Of a stretch of DNA of 64,000 nucleotides, positions 17,348-26,528 are shown one piece after another. The notes below the pieces were generated by a model. The model was given only the letters and a program-made list of their open reading frames with translations, was not told where the DNA came from and ran no database searches. The DNA comes from Caballeronia sp. GAFFF1 (GTDB taxonomy: Bacteria > Pseudomonadota > Gammaproteobacteria > Burkholderiales > Burkholderiaceae). The translations under genes were made by a program, and so were the position numbers. The stretch is from NCBI RefSeq assembly GCF_023630705.1, contig NZ_JALQEM010000038.1, positions 62,001 to 126,000 on the forward strand, given 5' to 3'. Every line of letters starts with the position of its first letter. Position 1 is the stretch's first letter.

Positions 17348-18529
17348 TCAGACAGTGAGCCGGGCGTCGCGGAACGCGTCCCGCTCGGCGACGGCAGGAA
17401 GCTGCACCGGGCGATTTTCCGCCGCCGAGCGATAGATCGCTTCCATGATCCGTTGATCCTGCAAGCCCTCTTCGCCGGGCGTCGCGGGCTTTCTGCCGGT
17501 GAGGATGCATTCGGCCATGTGATCGATCTCCGCGCCGAACTGGTTCGCGTCTTCGAGCACGCGCTCTTCGCGTACCTCGACGTCCTCGCGTTCCGGCGAG
17601 CGATGCTGCACCGACAAGCGCAGGCCCTTGTACGCGAACGCAGGATCGAGCACCGCCGTCCCGCGCTGGAAGTGAAGGCGTGCGACGCGCGATTCGTGTG
17701 CATCGTAAGCGGCCGAGCAACGCGCGACGACGCCCGACGGAAAGCGCATCTGCCACGAAATGTTCTCTTCGACCTCCGCGAAGCGGGCGTCGCCCGGCGT
17801 GCTCCAGGCCCAGGCCGACACTTCGACCGGCTCTTCGCCGGTCACGAATCGCGCGAAGTTCAGGCAGTAGAGACCGATGTCCGGCAACGATCCGCCGCCC
17901 GCGAGTCGCTTGTCGTGCCGCCATTGGTCGGCCTCGCCCTGCACCTGACCGTTATGCGCTTCGATGATCTTCAGTTCTCCGAATGTTTTCGATCTCGCCA
18001 GCCGCGCGGCCTCGCGATTATGCGGCTCATACTGCAAGCGGTACGCGACCATCAGCATCACGCCTGCATCCGCGCATGCGCGAATCATCTCTTCCGCTTC
18101 AGCCGATGTATTGCTCAACGGCTTCTCGCACAGCACATGCTTGCCGGTGCCCGCCGCCGCGACCACCTGTTCGCGGTGCAAGCCGTTGGGCGTCACGATA
18201 TAGACCGCCTGCACGTTCTCGTTGGCGCCGAGGCGCGCCCATTCGTCATAACCGTACACCGCTTCGGCAGGCGCACCGTATTGCCGCGCCACGCGTTCGC
18301 CCTTTGCCTTGTCGCCGGTCATCACGGCTGCGAGGCGCGCGAGCTTCGATGAAGCCAGCGCGGGCAATATCGAATCGAGACTCAGACGGCCGAGGCCGAC
18401 GATGGCAAAGCCCACCTTGCGGTCAGGCGGAAGCGGCGGCGGCTCGACGGGCGAGCGCCGTTCCGAAGCGCCGACGAAGGGCGGGCGTGTCTCGGGTTTG
18501 TCCTGCCCGGTCGATGGCAAGCCTGACAT
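17348..18529 (-). CDS. Gfo/Idh/MocA-family oxidoreductase
   Basis: The NAD(P)-dependent sugar/inositol dehydrogenase-type protein has an N-terminal Rossmann fold (GFAIVGLGRLSLDSILPAL), the VTPNGLHREQV and LCEKPLSN motifs with the catalytic Lys, and a C-terminal alpha/beta domain with AGGGSLPDIGLYCLN holding the catalytic Asp/His-type position (here followed by Tyr-Cys). It resembles the glucose-fructose oxidoreductase branch. About 35 residues rich in Pro and charged residues precede the Rossmann fold; they do not look like an export signal. The ATG at 18529 (MSGLPSTGQ) is chosen; 18550 would add seven residues. The DMT transporter gene follows after 9 bp. The substrate is unknown. Confidence 0.85.
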   Translation of the reverse strand: MSGLPSTGQDKPETRPPFVGASERRSPVEPPPLPPDRKVGFAIVGLGRLSLDSILPALASSKLARLAAVMTGDKAKGERVARQYGAPAEAVYGYDEWARLGANENVQAVYIVTPNGLHREQVVAAAGTGKHVLCEKPLSNTSAEAEEMIRACADAGVMLMVAYRLQYEPHNREAARLARSKTFGELKIIEAHNGQVQGEADQWRHDKRLAGGGSLPDIGLYCLNFARFVTGEEPVEVSAWAWSTPGDARFAEVEENISWQMRFPSGVVARCSAAYDAHESRVARLHFQRGTAVLDPAFAYKGLRLSVQHRSPEREDVEVREERVLEDANQFGAEIDHMAECILTGRKPATPGEEGLQDQRIMEAIYRSAAENRPVQLPAVAERDAFRDARLTV

Positions 18530-18568
18530 GATGTGCTCCGTGAGTCGCAATGCCGTGTGGCGTTGGCA

Positions 18569-19495
18569 TCAGCTAGAGCAACGGCTATTCCTGTCGATGA
18601 TCGCCGGGTCTTCGATCGCGTCCTTCAGCAGAGCGACGAATGCCGCGACTGGCTGAGGCAGCGTGCGCCCTGCCATCGTCTGTATTTGCAGCGTGCGTTG
18701 ATGCAGCTCGGGATTCGAAATCGGCACGGCGGCGAAGCCCTCCGCGCCAAGACGGCTGCGCACCGTGAGATAGCCGGTGAGCGTGATGGCGTCCGTGAGC
18801 CGCACGAAGCTTTGCAACGCCATGTGGTAATTGCCGACGAAGACCGGCTCGAACACGAGTCCTTCGAGACTGCACGCGATGTCGAAGAGTTGTCGAAGCG
18901 TCACGCCCTGGCTATGCATCGCAAGCGGCCATGCGTGCAGGTCCGCGAGCGACACCGATTCGCGCGATGCAAGCGGATGGTCGCGCCGCATCAGCGCATA
19001 GACCGGCGCGCGCTGCGCGTAATGCACGTGCACGTCCTGCTCGGGTGCCATGCTGAAGCACACGGCGATGTCGTGCGAGCCGTCGCGCACGCGCTGCGTC
19101 GCGATGGACGGCGCGGAGACGTCGAGCTGAAAGTGCGCGCGCGAATGCGTCGTCAGGAAATGCGCGAATGCTTGCGGCAGAAAGTCGGGCGCCACGCCTT
19201 CGGATGCCGCGATGCGAATCGTCGCGCGGCCGCTTGCGCTCAGTCCGCGAATCTCGTCGACCACGCGCTCGTCTTCCAGTTGACTGCGACGCGCGTGACT
19301 GGCGAGCAGGCGGCCGGCTTCGGTCAGCACCATGCCGCGCGGGCGTCGCTCGAAAAGCGGCGTGCCCATTTGCTCCTCGATTTTCGCGATTTGCCGGCTG
19401 AGCGCGGACACCGCGACGAAGAGCCGCTCGGACGCCTTGCTGAGCGATCCGCTGCGGGCCACTTCGAGGAAATAGCGTAAAGCCGTCTGGTCCAT
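18569..19495 (-). CDS. LysR-family transcriptional regulator
   Basis: The 308-residue protein begins with the LysR winged HTH (MDQTALRYFLEVARSGSLSKASERL, then SALSRQIAKIEEQMGTPLFER) and continues with a periplasmic-binding-protein-like effector domain. The frame is open to 19669, but the family starts at the ATG at 19495. It is divergent from the M20 peptidase / MFS / serine hydrolase genes, the usual layout for a LysR activator and its target operon. The Gfo oxidoreductase gene lies 39 bp downstream in the same direction, so both may share a transcript. The inducer is not known. Confidence 0.9.
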   Translation of the reverse strand: MDQTALRYFLEVARSGSLSKASERLFVAVSALSRQIAKIEEQMGTPLFERRPRGMVLTEAGRLLASHARRSQLEDERVVDEIRGLSASGRATIRIAASEGVAPDFLPQAFAHFLTTHSRAHFQLDVSAPSIATQRVRDGSHDIAVCFSMAPEQDVHVHYAQRAPVYALMRRDHPLASRESVSLADLHAWPLAMHSQGVTLRQLFDIACSLEGLVFEPVFVGNYHMALQSFVRLTDAITLTGYLTVRSRLGAEGFAAVPISNPELHQRTLQIQTMAGRTLPQPVAAFVALLKDAIEDPAIIDRNSRCSS

Positions 19496-19558
19496 GCGCC
19501 GTCCGTTCTCGCGTCCAAAGTCAAAGCGCGCGCTTTGCCGAAAAGGCAAAGGTTCCTG

Positions 19559-19585
19559 AGAAATATTGTAATTGTCCAGAAATAT
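19559..19585. promoter_or_regulatory. Repeated AGAAATAT sites in the LysR/M20 divergent promoter region
   Basis: AGAAATAT occurs at 19559-19566 and 19578-19585, 19 bp apart (about two helical turns), in the only A+T-rich part of the 103-bp divergent intergenic region. It may be the LysR-type binding region; this is a weak call from position and repetition only. Confidence 0.3.
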
Positions 19586-19598
19586 CGGCGAGGTCAGC

Positions 19599-21095
19599 AT
19601 GAATTGGTCGGCGGCTACGGCTGCCTTTTCAGCTTCGACGGAGACCGACGTGACCCGCGACACCGCCACTCAGATTGCCGACCGCTACTTTCAATCCGGC
19701 GCTTTTCTCGACGACTTGCAGCGGCGCGTCGCGTATCGCACCGAAAGCCAGGAGGCCGACAGCGCCGCGCGGCTCATGGCTTATCTCACCGAAGAACTGA
19801 CGCCGACGCTCACGGCATGGGGCTTCCGCTGCCGGGTGGTCCAAAATCCTGCGGCTGGCGCCGGACCGTTCCTGGTCGCGCATCGCCATGAAGGCGACGC
19901 CCTGCCGACGGTGCTGACCTACGGCCACGGCGATGTGGTGCGCGGCTACGACGCGCAGTGGCGCGAAGGCTTGTCGCCGTGGAGCGTGACGGTCGACGGC
20001 GACCGCTGGTACGGCCGCGGCACCGCCGACAACAAAGGGCAACACAGCATCAACCTCGCCGCGTTGAAGGCGGTGCTCGACGCGCGCGGCGGCAAGCTCG
20101 GTTTCAATCTGAAGCTGCTCTTCGAGACCGGCGAGGAAGTCGGCTCGCCCGGCCTTTCCGCCATTTGCGAGCAGTTGCGCGACGAACTCGCCGCCGACGT
20201 GCTGATCGCCTCCGACGGACCGCGCCTCGCCGCCGACCGCCCGACCATGTTTCTAGGCTCGCGGGGCGTGATCAATTTCCGGCTCGACGTGAAGCTGCGC
20301 GACGGCGCGCATCACTCGGGCAACTGGGGCGGGCTGCTGCGTAATCCGGGCATCGTGCTCGCCAACGCGATCGCCACGATGGTCGACGAGAACGGCAAGA
20401 TTCTGATCGAAGGCTTGCGTCCGCCGCCGATTCCGGATTCGGTGGTTCGCGCGCTCGCGGACATCACCGTCGGCGGCAATCCGGGCGAACCGGAAGTGGA
20501 CACGGATTACGGCGAGCCGGGCCTCACGCCCGCCGAGCGCGTGTTCGGCTGGAACAACATCGAAGTGCTGGCCTTCCGCACCGGCAATCCCGACAAGCCG
20601 GTGAACGCGATTCCCGCGACCGCGTTCGCGCATATGCAGATCCGCTTCGTGGTCGGCACGGACTGGCGCAATTTGCAGCAGATCGTGCGCGATCACCTTA
20701 ATGCGCACGGCTTCCCGATGGTCGATGTCGAAGTGGAGCGCGGCATGCCCGCGACGCGCGTGGATCCGGACAATCCGTGGGTCAAGTGGGCGCTGCGCTC
20801 GCTCACGCAAACGACGGGCACGCGACCCGTGCTGTTGCCGAATCTCGGCGGCACGCTTCCGAACGACGTCTTCGCCGATGTGCTCGGCATGCCGACGCTG
20901 TGGGTACCGCATTCGTATCCCGGCTGCTCGCAACATGCGCCGGACGAGCACTTGCTCGGGTCGGTCGCGAGCGAAGGGTTGCGCATCATGGCGGGCCTTT
21001 TCTGGGATCTCGGCACGCGCGAAGGCGATGGCGCCAGCGGCAATCCCGCCGACCATCTGCCGCGCAAGACGAACGGAGGGCTTCGCCATGAGTGA
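19599..21095 (+). CDS. M20-family metallopeptidase (ArgE/DapE/CPG2-like)
   Basis: The protein of about 498 residues has the di-zinc M20 motifs: TYGHGDVVRGYD (first metal His and catalytic Asp), GRGTADNKGQHS (bridging Asp), FETGEEVGSPGL (catalytic Glu and metal Glu), and a late LWVPHSYPGCSQHAPDEH region with the last metal His. A dimerisation domain lies between. Such enzymes hydrolyse N-acyl-amino acids, dipeptides or carbamoylated amino acids. The ATG at 19599 follows a weak GAGG; the open frame starts at 19572 with TTG. Its stop overlaps the MFS transporter start by 8 bp, so uptake and hydrolysis are coupled. The substrate is not identified. Confidence 0.85.
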   Translation: MNWSAATAAFSASTETDVTRDTATQIADRYFQSGAFLDDLQRRVAYRTESQEADSAARLMAYLTEELTPTLTAWGFRCRVVQNPAAGAGPFLVAHRHEGDALPTVLTYGHGDVVRGYDAQWREGLSPWSVTVDGDRWYGRGTADNKGQHSINLAALKAVLDARGGKLGFNLKLLFETGEEVGSPGLSAICEQLRDELAADVLIASDGPRLAADRPTMFLGSRGVINFRLDVKLRDGAHHSGNWGGLLRNPGIVLANAIATMVDENGKILIEGLRPPPIPDSVVRALADITVGGNPGEPEVDTDYGEPGLTPAERVFGWNNIEVLAFRTGNPDKPVNAIPATAFAHMQIRFVVGTDWRNLQQIVRDHLNAHGFPMVDVEVERGMPATRVDPDNPWVKWALRSLTQTTGTRPVLLPNLGGTLPNDVFADVLGMPTLWVPHSYPGCSQHAPDEHLLGSVASEGLRIMAGLFWDLGTREGDGASGNPADHLPRKTNGGLRHE

Positions 21096-22377
21096 TTCGG
21101 CCACCATTTCGACGTCGCCCAAAGCGCAGGGCAAGGAGCGCAGCATCGCACGACTGATCGTCGCGACATCGATAGGCAACGCGCTCGAGTTCTACGATCT
21201 CGTCGTGTACGGCTATTTCGCCGGGACCTTGTCGAAGCTCTTTTTCCCGACGCAGGATCACACCGTCTCGCTCTTGCTCACGCTCGGCACGTTCGCGCTC
21301 TCGTATCTGGCGCGGCCGGTCGGCGCGCTCGTGCTCGGGTCGTACAGCGACCGCCGCGGACGCAAGGCATCGCTCACGCTCTCCATCGCGATGATGACGC
21401 TCGGCACCGCCATGGTCGCGCTGATGCCGACCTACGCGACCATCGGGGTCGCCGCGCCGGTGCTGATCTTCGTCTCGCGGCTGTTGCAGGGCTTCTCCGC
21501 GGGCGGCGAGTTCGGCAGCTCGACGGCGTTTCTCGTCGAACACGCGCCCGAGCGCAGCGGCTTCATGTCGAGCTGGCAGTTTTCCAGTCAGGGCGCGAGC
21601 ACGTTGCTCGCGTCGCTCTTCGGCGCGGTGCTGACGGGCTCTCTGACGCCCGCGCAGCTCGAAGGCTGGGGCTGGCGCATTCCGTTTCTGTTCGGCGTGC
21701 TGATCGGACCGATCGGGCTCTATATCCGGCGACGCATGGACGAAACGCCCGAGTTCGAGCACGCGGAGAAAGTCGCGTCGCCCGTGCGCGAACTGCTCGC
21801 GACGCAGAAGGAGCGCCTGCTCGTGTCGATCGGATCGCTCGTGCTGACGACGACCGCCAACTACATGCTGCTCTACATGCCGACGTACGCCGCGCGGCAG
21901 CTGGGACTCGCGCCCTCCTCCGGCTTCATCGCGACCTTGACGGCCGGTTTCATCATGATGGTGCTCGTGCCGGTGGTCGGGCATCTCTCCGACAAGTACG
22001 GGCGCACGCGCATCATGCTGATTACCGGTGTGATCTTTTTCCTGACCGTCTATCCGGCGTTCATGTTCATGAACGCGCATCCGTCGCTGCCGACGCTGCT
22101 CGCTGCCGTAATCTGGGTCGCGCTCCTCAAGGCGACGTACTTCGCGCCGATTCCCGCGCTCATGTCCGAGCTTTTTCCGACGGCGACGCGCACGACCGGC
22201 ATGGCGTTCGGCTACAACATCGGCACCACGGTGTTCGGCGGCTTCACGCCGCTGGCGGTGGCGTCGCTCATCGCGTTGACGCATAACAATCTCGCGCCGG
22301 GACTGTATCTGATGATCGCGGCAGTCGTGAGTCTCTTCACGCTGGTGTGGGCGCGAAAGCGCCTGGACGTGCGTTGA
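21088..22377 (+). CDS. MFS transporter (metabolite:H+ symporter type)
   Basis: This 429-residue inner-membrane protein has 12 expected membrane segments. Motifs are those of the metabolite:H+ symporter (ShiA/KgtP/ProP-like) family: SIGNALEFYDLVVYGYFAG in TM1, the loop 2-3 motif GSYSDRRGRKASL, LLQGFSAGGEFGSS in TM4 and the second-half loop GHLSDKYGRTR. It probably imports the organic acid or peptide-like substrate handled by the flanking peptidase and hydrolase. The ATG at 21088 overlaps the peptidase gene and has GGAGGG upstream. The hydrolase gene starts 30 bp downstream. Confidence 0.88.
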   Translation: MSDSATISTSPKAQGKERSIARLIVATSIGNALEFYDLVVYGYFAGTLSKLFFPTQDHTVSLLLTLGTFALSYLARPVGALVLGSYSDRRGRKASLTLSIAMMTLGTAMVALMPTYATIGVAAPVLIFVSRLLQGFSAGGEFGSSTAFLVEHAPERSGFMSSWQFSSQGASTLLASLFGAVLTGSLTPAQLEGWGWRIPFLFGVLIGPIGLYIRRRMDETPEFEHAEKVASPVRELLATQKERLLVSIGSLVLTTTANYMLLYMPTYAARQLGLAPSSGFIATLTAGFIMMVLVPVVGHLSDKYGRTRIMLITGVIFFLTVYPAFMFMNAHPSLPTLLAAVIWVALLKATYFAPIPALMSELFPTATRTTGMAFGYNIGTTVFGGFTPLAVASLIALTHNNLAPGLYLMIAAVVSLFTLVWARKRLDVR

Positions 22378-22407
22378 ACGTTTCGAATTCAGCCAGGAAG
22401 TTCTCAC

Positions 22408-23475
22408 ATGAATGAAGCATTGCAGCGTGCGATCCAGTTTTCCGTCGATCACGAATCGACCTGGGATCGGCAAGTGCACGGCAACTGGGGCGTGCACGTC
22501 AACGATCCGCCGCCGTGGAATCGGCTGCTCGGGCCGGTGCATGATCGCGGGCCGGTGTCGGGGGCGCTTGCCGTCGATGGCCGCGTGATCACGACGTGGG
22601 GCGAGCCGGACCGCGCGGACCTGACCTTCAGCATCGCGAAGACGTATCTCGCGCTGCTCGCGGGCGTGGCGCATGATCGCGGCTTGCTGCCGGACCCGGA
22701 CGAAGCGGTGCGCGTGCGTGTGCCGGGCATCGGCTTCGACGATCCGCATAACGCGCCGATCACGTGGACGCATCTGCTTCAGCAAACCAGCGAATGGCAG
22801 GGCGAGTGCTTCGGGCTTTCGGATCAGGCCGACCACTACCGCGCGGTCACGTTCGGCGAGCCGCCTGCGGGCAAGAAAGGCGAGCTGCGGCCGTTGCGCA
22901 CGCCAGGCACGTATTGGGAATACAACGACGTTCGCATCAATCAGCTTTCGCTCGCACTGCTGCATCTGTTCCGGGAGCCGCTGCCGGAGGTCTTCCGTAA
23001 TGCCATCGCGCGGCCGCTGGGCTTGAGCGACAACTGGAACTGGGCAGGCTATGACCACGCGTGGGTCGAAATCGACGGCAAGCGCATGCAGTCCGTGCCG
23101 GGCGGCACGCACTGGGGCGGCGGGATGTCGATCAGCGCGAACGACCAATTGAAGATCGCGCAGATGCTCCTGGATGGCGGCGTCCGTGATGGAATGCGCG
23201 TGCTTTCATCGGAGTGGATCGCGCGGATGCGCACGCCCTGCCCGCTTGCGTCGTTCTATGGCTACCTTGTTTGGCTCAACACCGGGCGGAAGATGTTTCC
23301 GAGGGTGCCCGAGACGAGCTACTTCGGCATCGGCGCGGGAAGTTCGTTCATGTGGATCGAGCCCGTCTCGCGGATCGCGTTGATCGTGCGATGGCTCGAC
23401 TCGGCGTACGCAGCAGAGTTCTTTGGGTTGATGTTTGATGCGTTGACGAGGACGCGCGGCGCAGTACAGGTCTGA
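22408..23475 (+). CDS. Serine hydrolase (class C beta-lactamase / penicillin-binding-protein-like)
   Basis: The 355-residue protein has the SxxK nucleophile motif SIAK at residues 75-78, a Y-x-N element in YWEYNDVRINQ and the HWGGGMSI block in place of the KTG box. No signal peptide is visible, so it is probably cytosolic and not a resistance beta-lactamase; family members act as esterases, amidases or peptidases. As the third gene after an M20 peptidase and a transporter, it likely takes part in breaking down the same imported compound, possibly a cyclic amide or amino-acid conjugate (inference). AGGAAG precedes the ATG by a normal distance. Confidence 0.82.
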   Translation: MNEALQRAIQFSVDHESTWDRQVHGNWGVHVNDPPPWNRLLGPVHDRGPVSGALAVDGRVITTWGEPDRADLTFSIAKTYLALLAGVAHDRGLLPDPDEAVRVRVPGIGFDDPHNAPITWTHLLQQTSEWQGECFGLSDQADHYRAVTFGEPPAGKKGELRPLRTPGTYWEYNDVRINQLSLALLHLFREPLPEVFRNAIARPLGLSDNWNWAGYDHAWVEIDGKRMQSVPGGTHWGGGMSISANDQLKIAQMLLDGGVRDGMRVLSSEWIARMRTPCPLASFYGYLVWLNTGRKMFPRVPETSYFGIGAGSSFMWIEPVSRIALIVRWLDSAYAAEFFGLMFDALTRTRGAVQV

Positions 23476-23684
23476 GTGAGCGGCGGGCGGGTCGTTAGTG
23501 AGGGACTCTCTAGCGACCGTTGCCCCGCCCTGCGGTTTCCGTTCGTCGATTCGCTGCCGTTCGGGTTGACGTGGCGTGAAAAGACCGTTAGTTGCGTTAT
23601 GTTGATGTCGCGCCAGTACGTCGGAGCCCTCAAGAACGGCCTCGGCTGTTCGTTAACAAGAGCAAGCCAACCAACGACCGACGC

Positions 23685-24149
23685 ATGTCCTCCACTCTTC
23701 CATTTCGCCGCCCGACTCACGCGACGCACACGCGGCTCTCGAAAGCTCAACTGCTGCCCATCGCTCGCGGCGTAGCAGATGAACTCGCCCTTCACGCCCA
23801 TCTCGCGCTGGAGACGCTGCGCGCGGGATCGCCGGATATCGCGCCGGCTCAACACATCGCCGAGGTCATGCTGCTCGCGAAGTTTCTCGCGGACGCAGGG
23901 CACGGCAGTTTCCCGGACGAAGCCCTCGTCGACGCCGATCAAACGATTGCGCGCATGTTCGACGGCGGGCGCGAATGCGGCTCCTGGAGCATTCGCGCCG
24001 ATGAAGTCGATCGGTTGGCGGCGATTGTGTCGCTCTACGATCATCAACTGAAACGCGCGACACTAGGGGCGCTGACTGCGGCTAGCGACCGGCTCGAGCG
24101 ATTCAAGGCAGGAGAGCCGTACCAGGGATCGAAGAAGAAGCGGGCTTGA
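23685..24149 (+). CDS. Hypothetical protein of a Burkholderiales family
   Basis: A 154-residue all-helical protein from the ATG at 23685 (the frame is open from 23592). Recognisable blocks are LHAHLALETLRAGS, AEVMLLAKFLADAGHG, a RECGSWSIR stretch and SLYDHQLKRATLGALTAASDRLERF. This pattern is familiar from uncharacterised proteins common on Burkholderia secondary replicons, sometimes labelled regulators without evidence. No HTH, signal peptide or membrane segment is seen. It is a single gene at the edge of the gene-poor region before the partition genes. Confidence 0.6.
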   Translation: MSSTLPFRRPTHATHTRLSKAQLLPIARGVADELALHAHLALETLRAGSPDIAPAQHIAEVMLLAKFLADAGHGSFPDEALVDADQTIARMFDGGRECGSWSIRADEVDRLAAIVSLYDHQLKRATLGALTAASDRLERFKAGEPYQGSKKKRA

Positions 24150-24780
24150 GGGCGAGGGCTCGGGCGCTAGCGGTCGGTTAGCGGCGGGCGCCTCAGGGAC
24201 GATAATGTATCGTTTGTTACGAAGCGGCGGGTTGGATGGGAAGAGGCGTGAATTTGTTGACGTGGCGGCTTCCGGCGGGCCGCGGCTATCCGCCCGGCGA
24301 GCTTGAGGCGTGAAACAAATTCAGGAACTCAATGCAACATATTGATTTTCATATGTTTTTCGCGGCAATCCGCGGTCTCGTTGTGTTCCACGGATGGTGA
24401 TAGCTCGGTTGTGCCTTCTACCGAAGGGCTTGCATATAGCTCGTTCTTGGCTGTCATGCCGTCACGACGCACATGAAGTCAGCGCCGTATGCGGCGATGC
24501 AACTGCAACCGGCGTTGAATACTCACGGCAGTGCCTCTGCCGCGCTTGGCGCTCGCATCGCTGTAATACCTCATGAGCCTTACCGGGGGGTTGGAACGAC
24601 GAGATGCGGAACAACGTTGCCATGTTGCCGCGCCGGCCCCCACGCCAGCGCGAATGGGGGAGTCGCGCCGGCTTGATCCACGGACTGCTTGACCCCGAGG
24701 CTCAACTTCCGGCCAAGAGAAAGTCCGCCACCTCTGCGCCGCCACCTCTGCGCGGCCCCCTCTGCGCCGCCACCTTTCTG

Positions 24781-24975
24781 CCCGCCACCTTTCTGCCCGC
24801 CACCTCTCTGCCCGCCACCTCTACGCCCGCTACCTCTACGCCCGCTACCTCTACGCGCGCCACCTCTACGCCCGCCGCCTCTACGCCCGCCGCCTCTACG
24901 CCCGCCGCCTCTACGCCCGCCGCCTCTATGCCCGCCGCCTCTACGCCTGCCACCTCTACACCCGCCACCTCTACG
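24781..24975. repeat. 15-bp tandem repeat array (minisatellite), 13 units
   Basis: Thirteen consecutive units of consensus CCCGCCRCCTCTACG run without a length change, with diverged or shortened copies on both sides (about 24733-24780 and 24976-25005). Because the unit is a multiple of three, every frame stays open and gives a five-residue repeat (TPAAS or PPLRP on the plus strand, AGVEA on the minus strand). No frame has a credible start and context, so I treat it as a DNA repeat and not a gene. Confidence 0.85.
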
Positions 24976-25888
24976 ACGCCACCTCTACGACGCGACCTCT
25001 ACGACGCCCCGGTTGGCTCGTTCGCCCGATGAGCCATCGAACACTGAAACGCTTGGGGTTACGCAGACGGGGCTCTTACGACGCGGCAAGCCGTGAACGC
25101 CACTCGTTTCTAGAGTTCCAAGTTAGCCGTTAGATTCCGCCTCGATGACGGCAACAGCGGTCTGGCCGCACGGGGACGTGCGCGGCATCACCGGCGCACT
25201 GCGTGCGCCTCGCCGCAGCGCCAACTTGTACTAGGAACTGAGCCGCTTCGTTCGCGCCGATGGGTCGCTCTGAAGGCTGACATCGCCCGGTACGGGTCGC
25301 CGGGCATGACTACGTCTCCTGATCTCCGGCGCGCTTCCGATAGACCTATGTCTCGGCCGACGTCCGAGCGGTACGCGACGGCGGCACCCGACTGATCATT
25401 CAAAACGTTCGACTCACCATCCGTCTTGCTACCGTTGGGAAGCGCCTTTTTGCCAGCGCTCTGCTCGTCTGAGGGAGTGTTAAGGGTGACTCTCGCGAAC
25501 CTTGCGTAGGACAGTGAACAATGCGGCACATCCAGTAACGGTCGCCCAAACGTGGAGTGGCCGCGAAGCACCGTCTTGTTGAATTATTGGACGATTCCCC
25601 CGTCTCAGCTGTAGAACGATGTTCTTACCGCCACAGCGTCGGGAGAGCCCTGCATACGCGATGAAACGCCGCGCTGTCGGTGGGCGCGGCGGGGAAGCTC
25701 GAAGAAGGACGGTCACCGCGACGGTTCGCTGATATTCCGAGCGAAGAAGTGGCTACGCGTCCGTCTCGGACGAAATAAGCTTTGACAAAGGGAACGCCTT
25801 AAGAAGGCACCTCGCGGTGGCGTGCAGACTGAGTCTCTCCGCAGTTCACGAGCGGCTGACAGAAGCTCCTTGGGCGGCTTTTAGCCGA

Positions 25889-25914
25889 TTCGGACAGTGT
25901 CCGAATTCGGACAC
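25889..25914. repeat. Palindromic site, copy 1 (candidate parS/centromere)
   Basis: The perfect 18-bp palindrome GTGTCCGAATTCGGACAC occupies 25897-25914, preceded by one more half-site TTCGGACA (25889-25896), giving three alternating half-sites. The same palindrome recurs at 26358-26373. Both lie within 650 bp of the end of parB. A parS role is inferred from position and symmetry only; it differs from the chromosomal parS motif GTTTCACGTGAAAC. Confidence 0.45.
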
Positions 25915-26357
25915 ATCATGGCTTTCATGTCGGAAGATCGCCGACGAGGCGGTTGAAATGATTGCCGCTGACAGCGTACCCGCTACGCGGCAGTTGGCTG
26001 CATCGCATCGCGGAGCACCGATCTCGAGCCTGTCTCGAAACTCGGCGCGCCGGCCCACGCGATTGTCGCCTCCCACGTGGAACTGCCGATTGACGTCTGG
26101 CAGGGGTGGGTCAGCGCTGCGCACCAAGACTTTACCGGACACTAAGACTCAGGGTACCGAACCTCGGGTCCAACCACTTGGGTTGCGAAAGGCAGCAGGT
26201 TCCCGGGCGCTAGGCGCGGGTGCGCGCAACGCGAATGAGGGGGACGCCGTCCCTGTTGCGCCTTCAGTCGGGCGAGGGCTTCCGACCCGTGACGTGCGCC
26301 CCACTTGGGCAGCGACGAATGATGGAATACCATCGCGTCGGCATTCGTCGTTCAGAA

Positions 26358-26373
26358 TGTCCGAATTCGGACA
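26358..26373. repeat. Palindromic site, copy 2 (candidate parS/centromere)
   Basis: TGTCCGAATTCGGACA, identical in its 16-bp core to the copy at 25898-25913, lies about 155 bp past the parB stop. Flanking bases differ (GAA before, CAAACC after), so conservation is confined to the palindrome, as expected for a protein-binding site. Confidence 0.45.
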
Positions 26374-26497
26374 CAAACCGACTAGTCGCTGGACGGAAAG
26401 GAGATCGCCGCGATTGCGATCTCGCGACACCGATAAACTCGGCGCGTACGGCCTAGGCCACTTGAAAACGAGGCAACCAACACTACGCGGCACAGGC

Positions 26498-26520
26498 AAA
26501 AAAAAGCCCGCATAGCGGGC
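26498..26520 (-). terminator. Intrinsic terminator of the parAB operon
   Basis: GCCCGC-ATA-GCGGGC (26506-26520) is bordered on the left by eight A, giving a U tract for leftward transcription. It begins 8 bp after the parB stop. Confidence 0.85.
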
Positions 26521-26528
26521 CAATCGAT

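Larger units (their letters stand above)
24150..26497. other. Gene-poor region between the hypothetical gene and parB
   Basis: No convincing gene is found in 2.3 kb. Open frames here (for example 25817-26515 plus, 25188-25571 minus, 25846-26142 minus) lack family motifs, have unnatural composition and overlap each other. The region holds a 15-bp minisatellite (24781-24975) and two copies of the palindrome TGTCCGAATTCGGACA. Its position next to parB makes it a likely centromere/partition region or a graveyard of inserted DNA. Confidence 0.6.

Noticed and set aside
20986..23148. A 720-residue minus-strand frame opposite the MFS and hydrolase genes
   Set aside because: It is antisense to two genes with complete family motifs and has the usual His/Arg-rich shadow composition.
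22408..23475. A beta-lactamase resistance gene
   Set aside because: The SxxK fold is present but there is no export signal and the context is a catabolic operon, so a resistance role is not supported.
24781..24975. CRISPR array
   Set aside because: Units are contiguous 15-mers with no spacers and no cas genes nearby.
24604..25096. Overlapping open frames over the minisatellite that look like pentapeptide or proline-rich repeat proteins
   Set aside because: The 15-bp unit keeps all frames open, so length is not evidence of coding; none has a ribosome site or conserved flanks.
25817..26515. A 232-residue plus-strand open frame next to parB
   Set aside because: It has no family motif, runs through both copies of the palindrome and the parB terminator, and has Arg/Ser/Pro-rich composition typical of a chance frame in GC-rich DNA.
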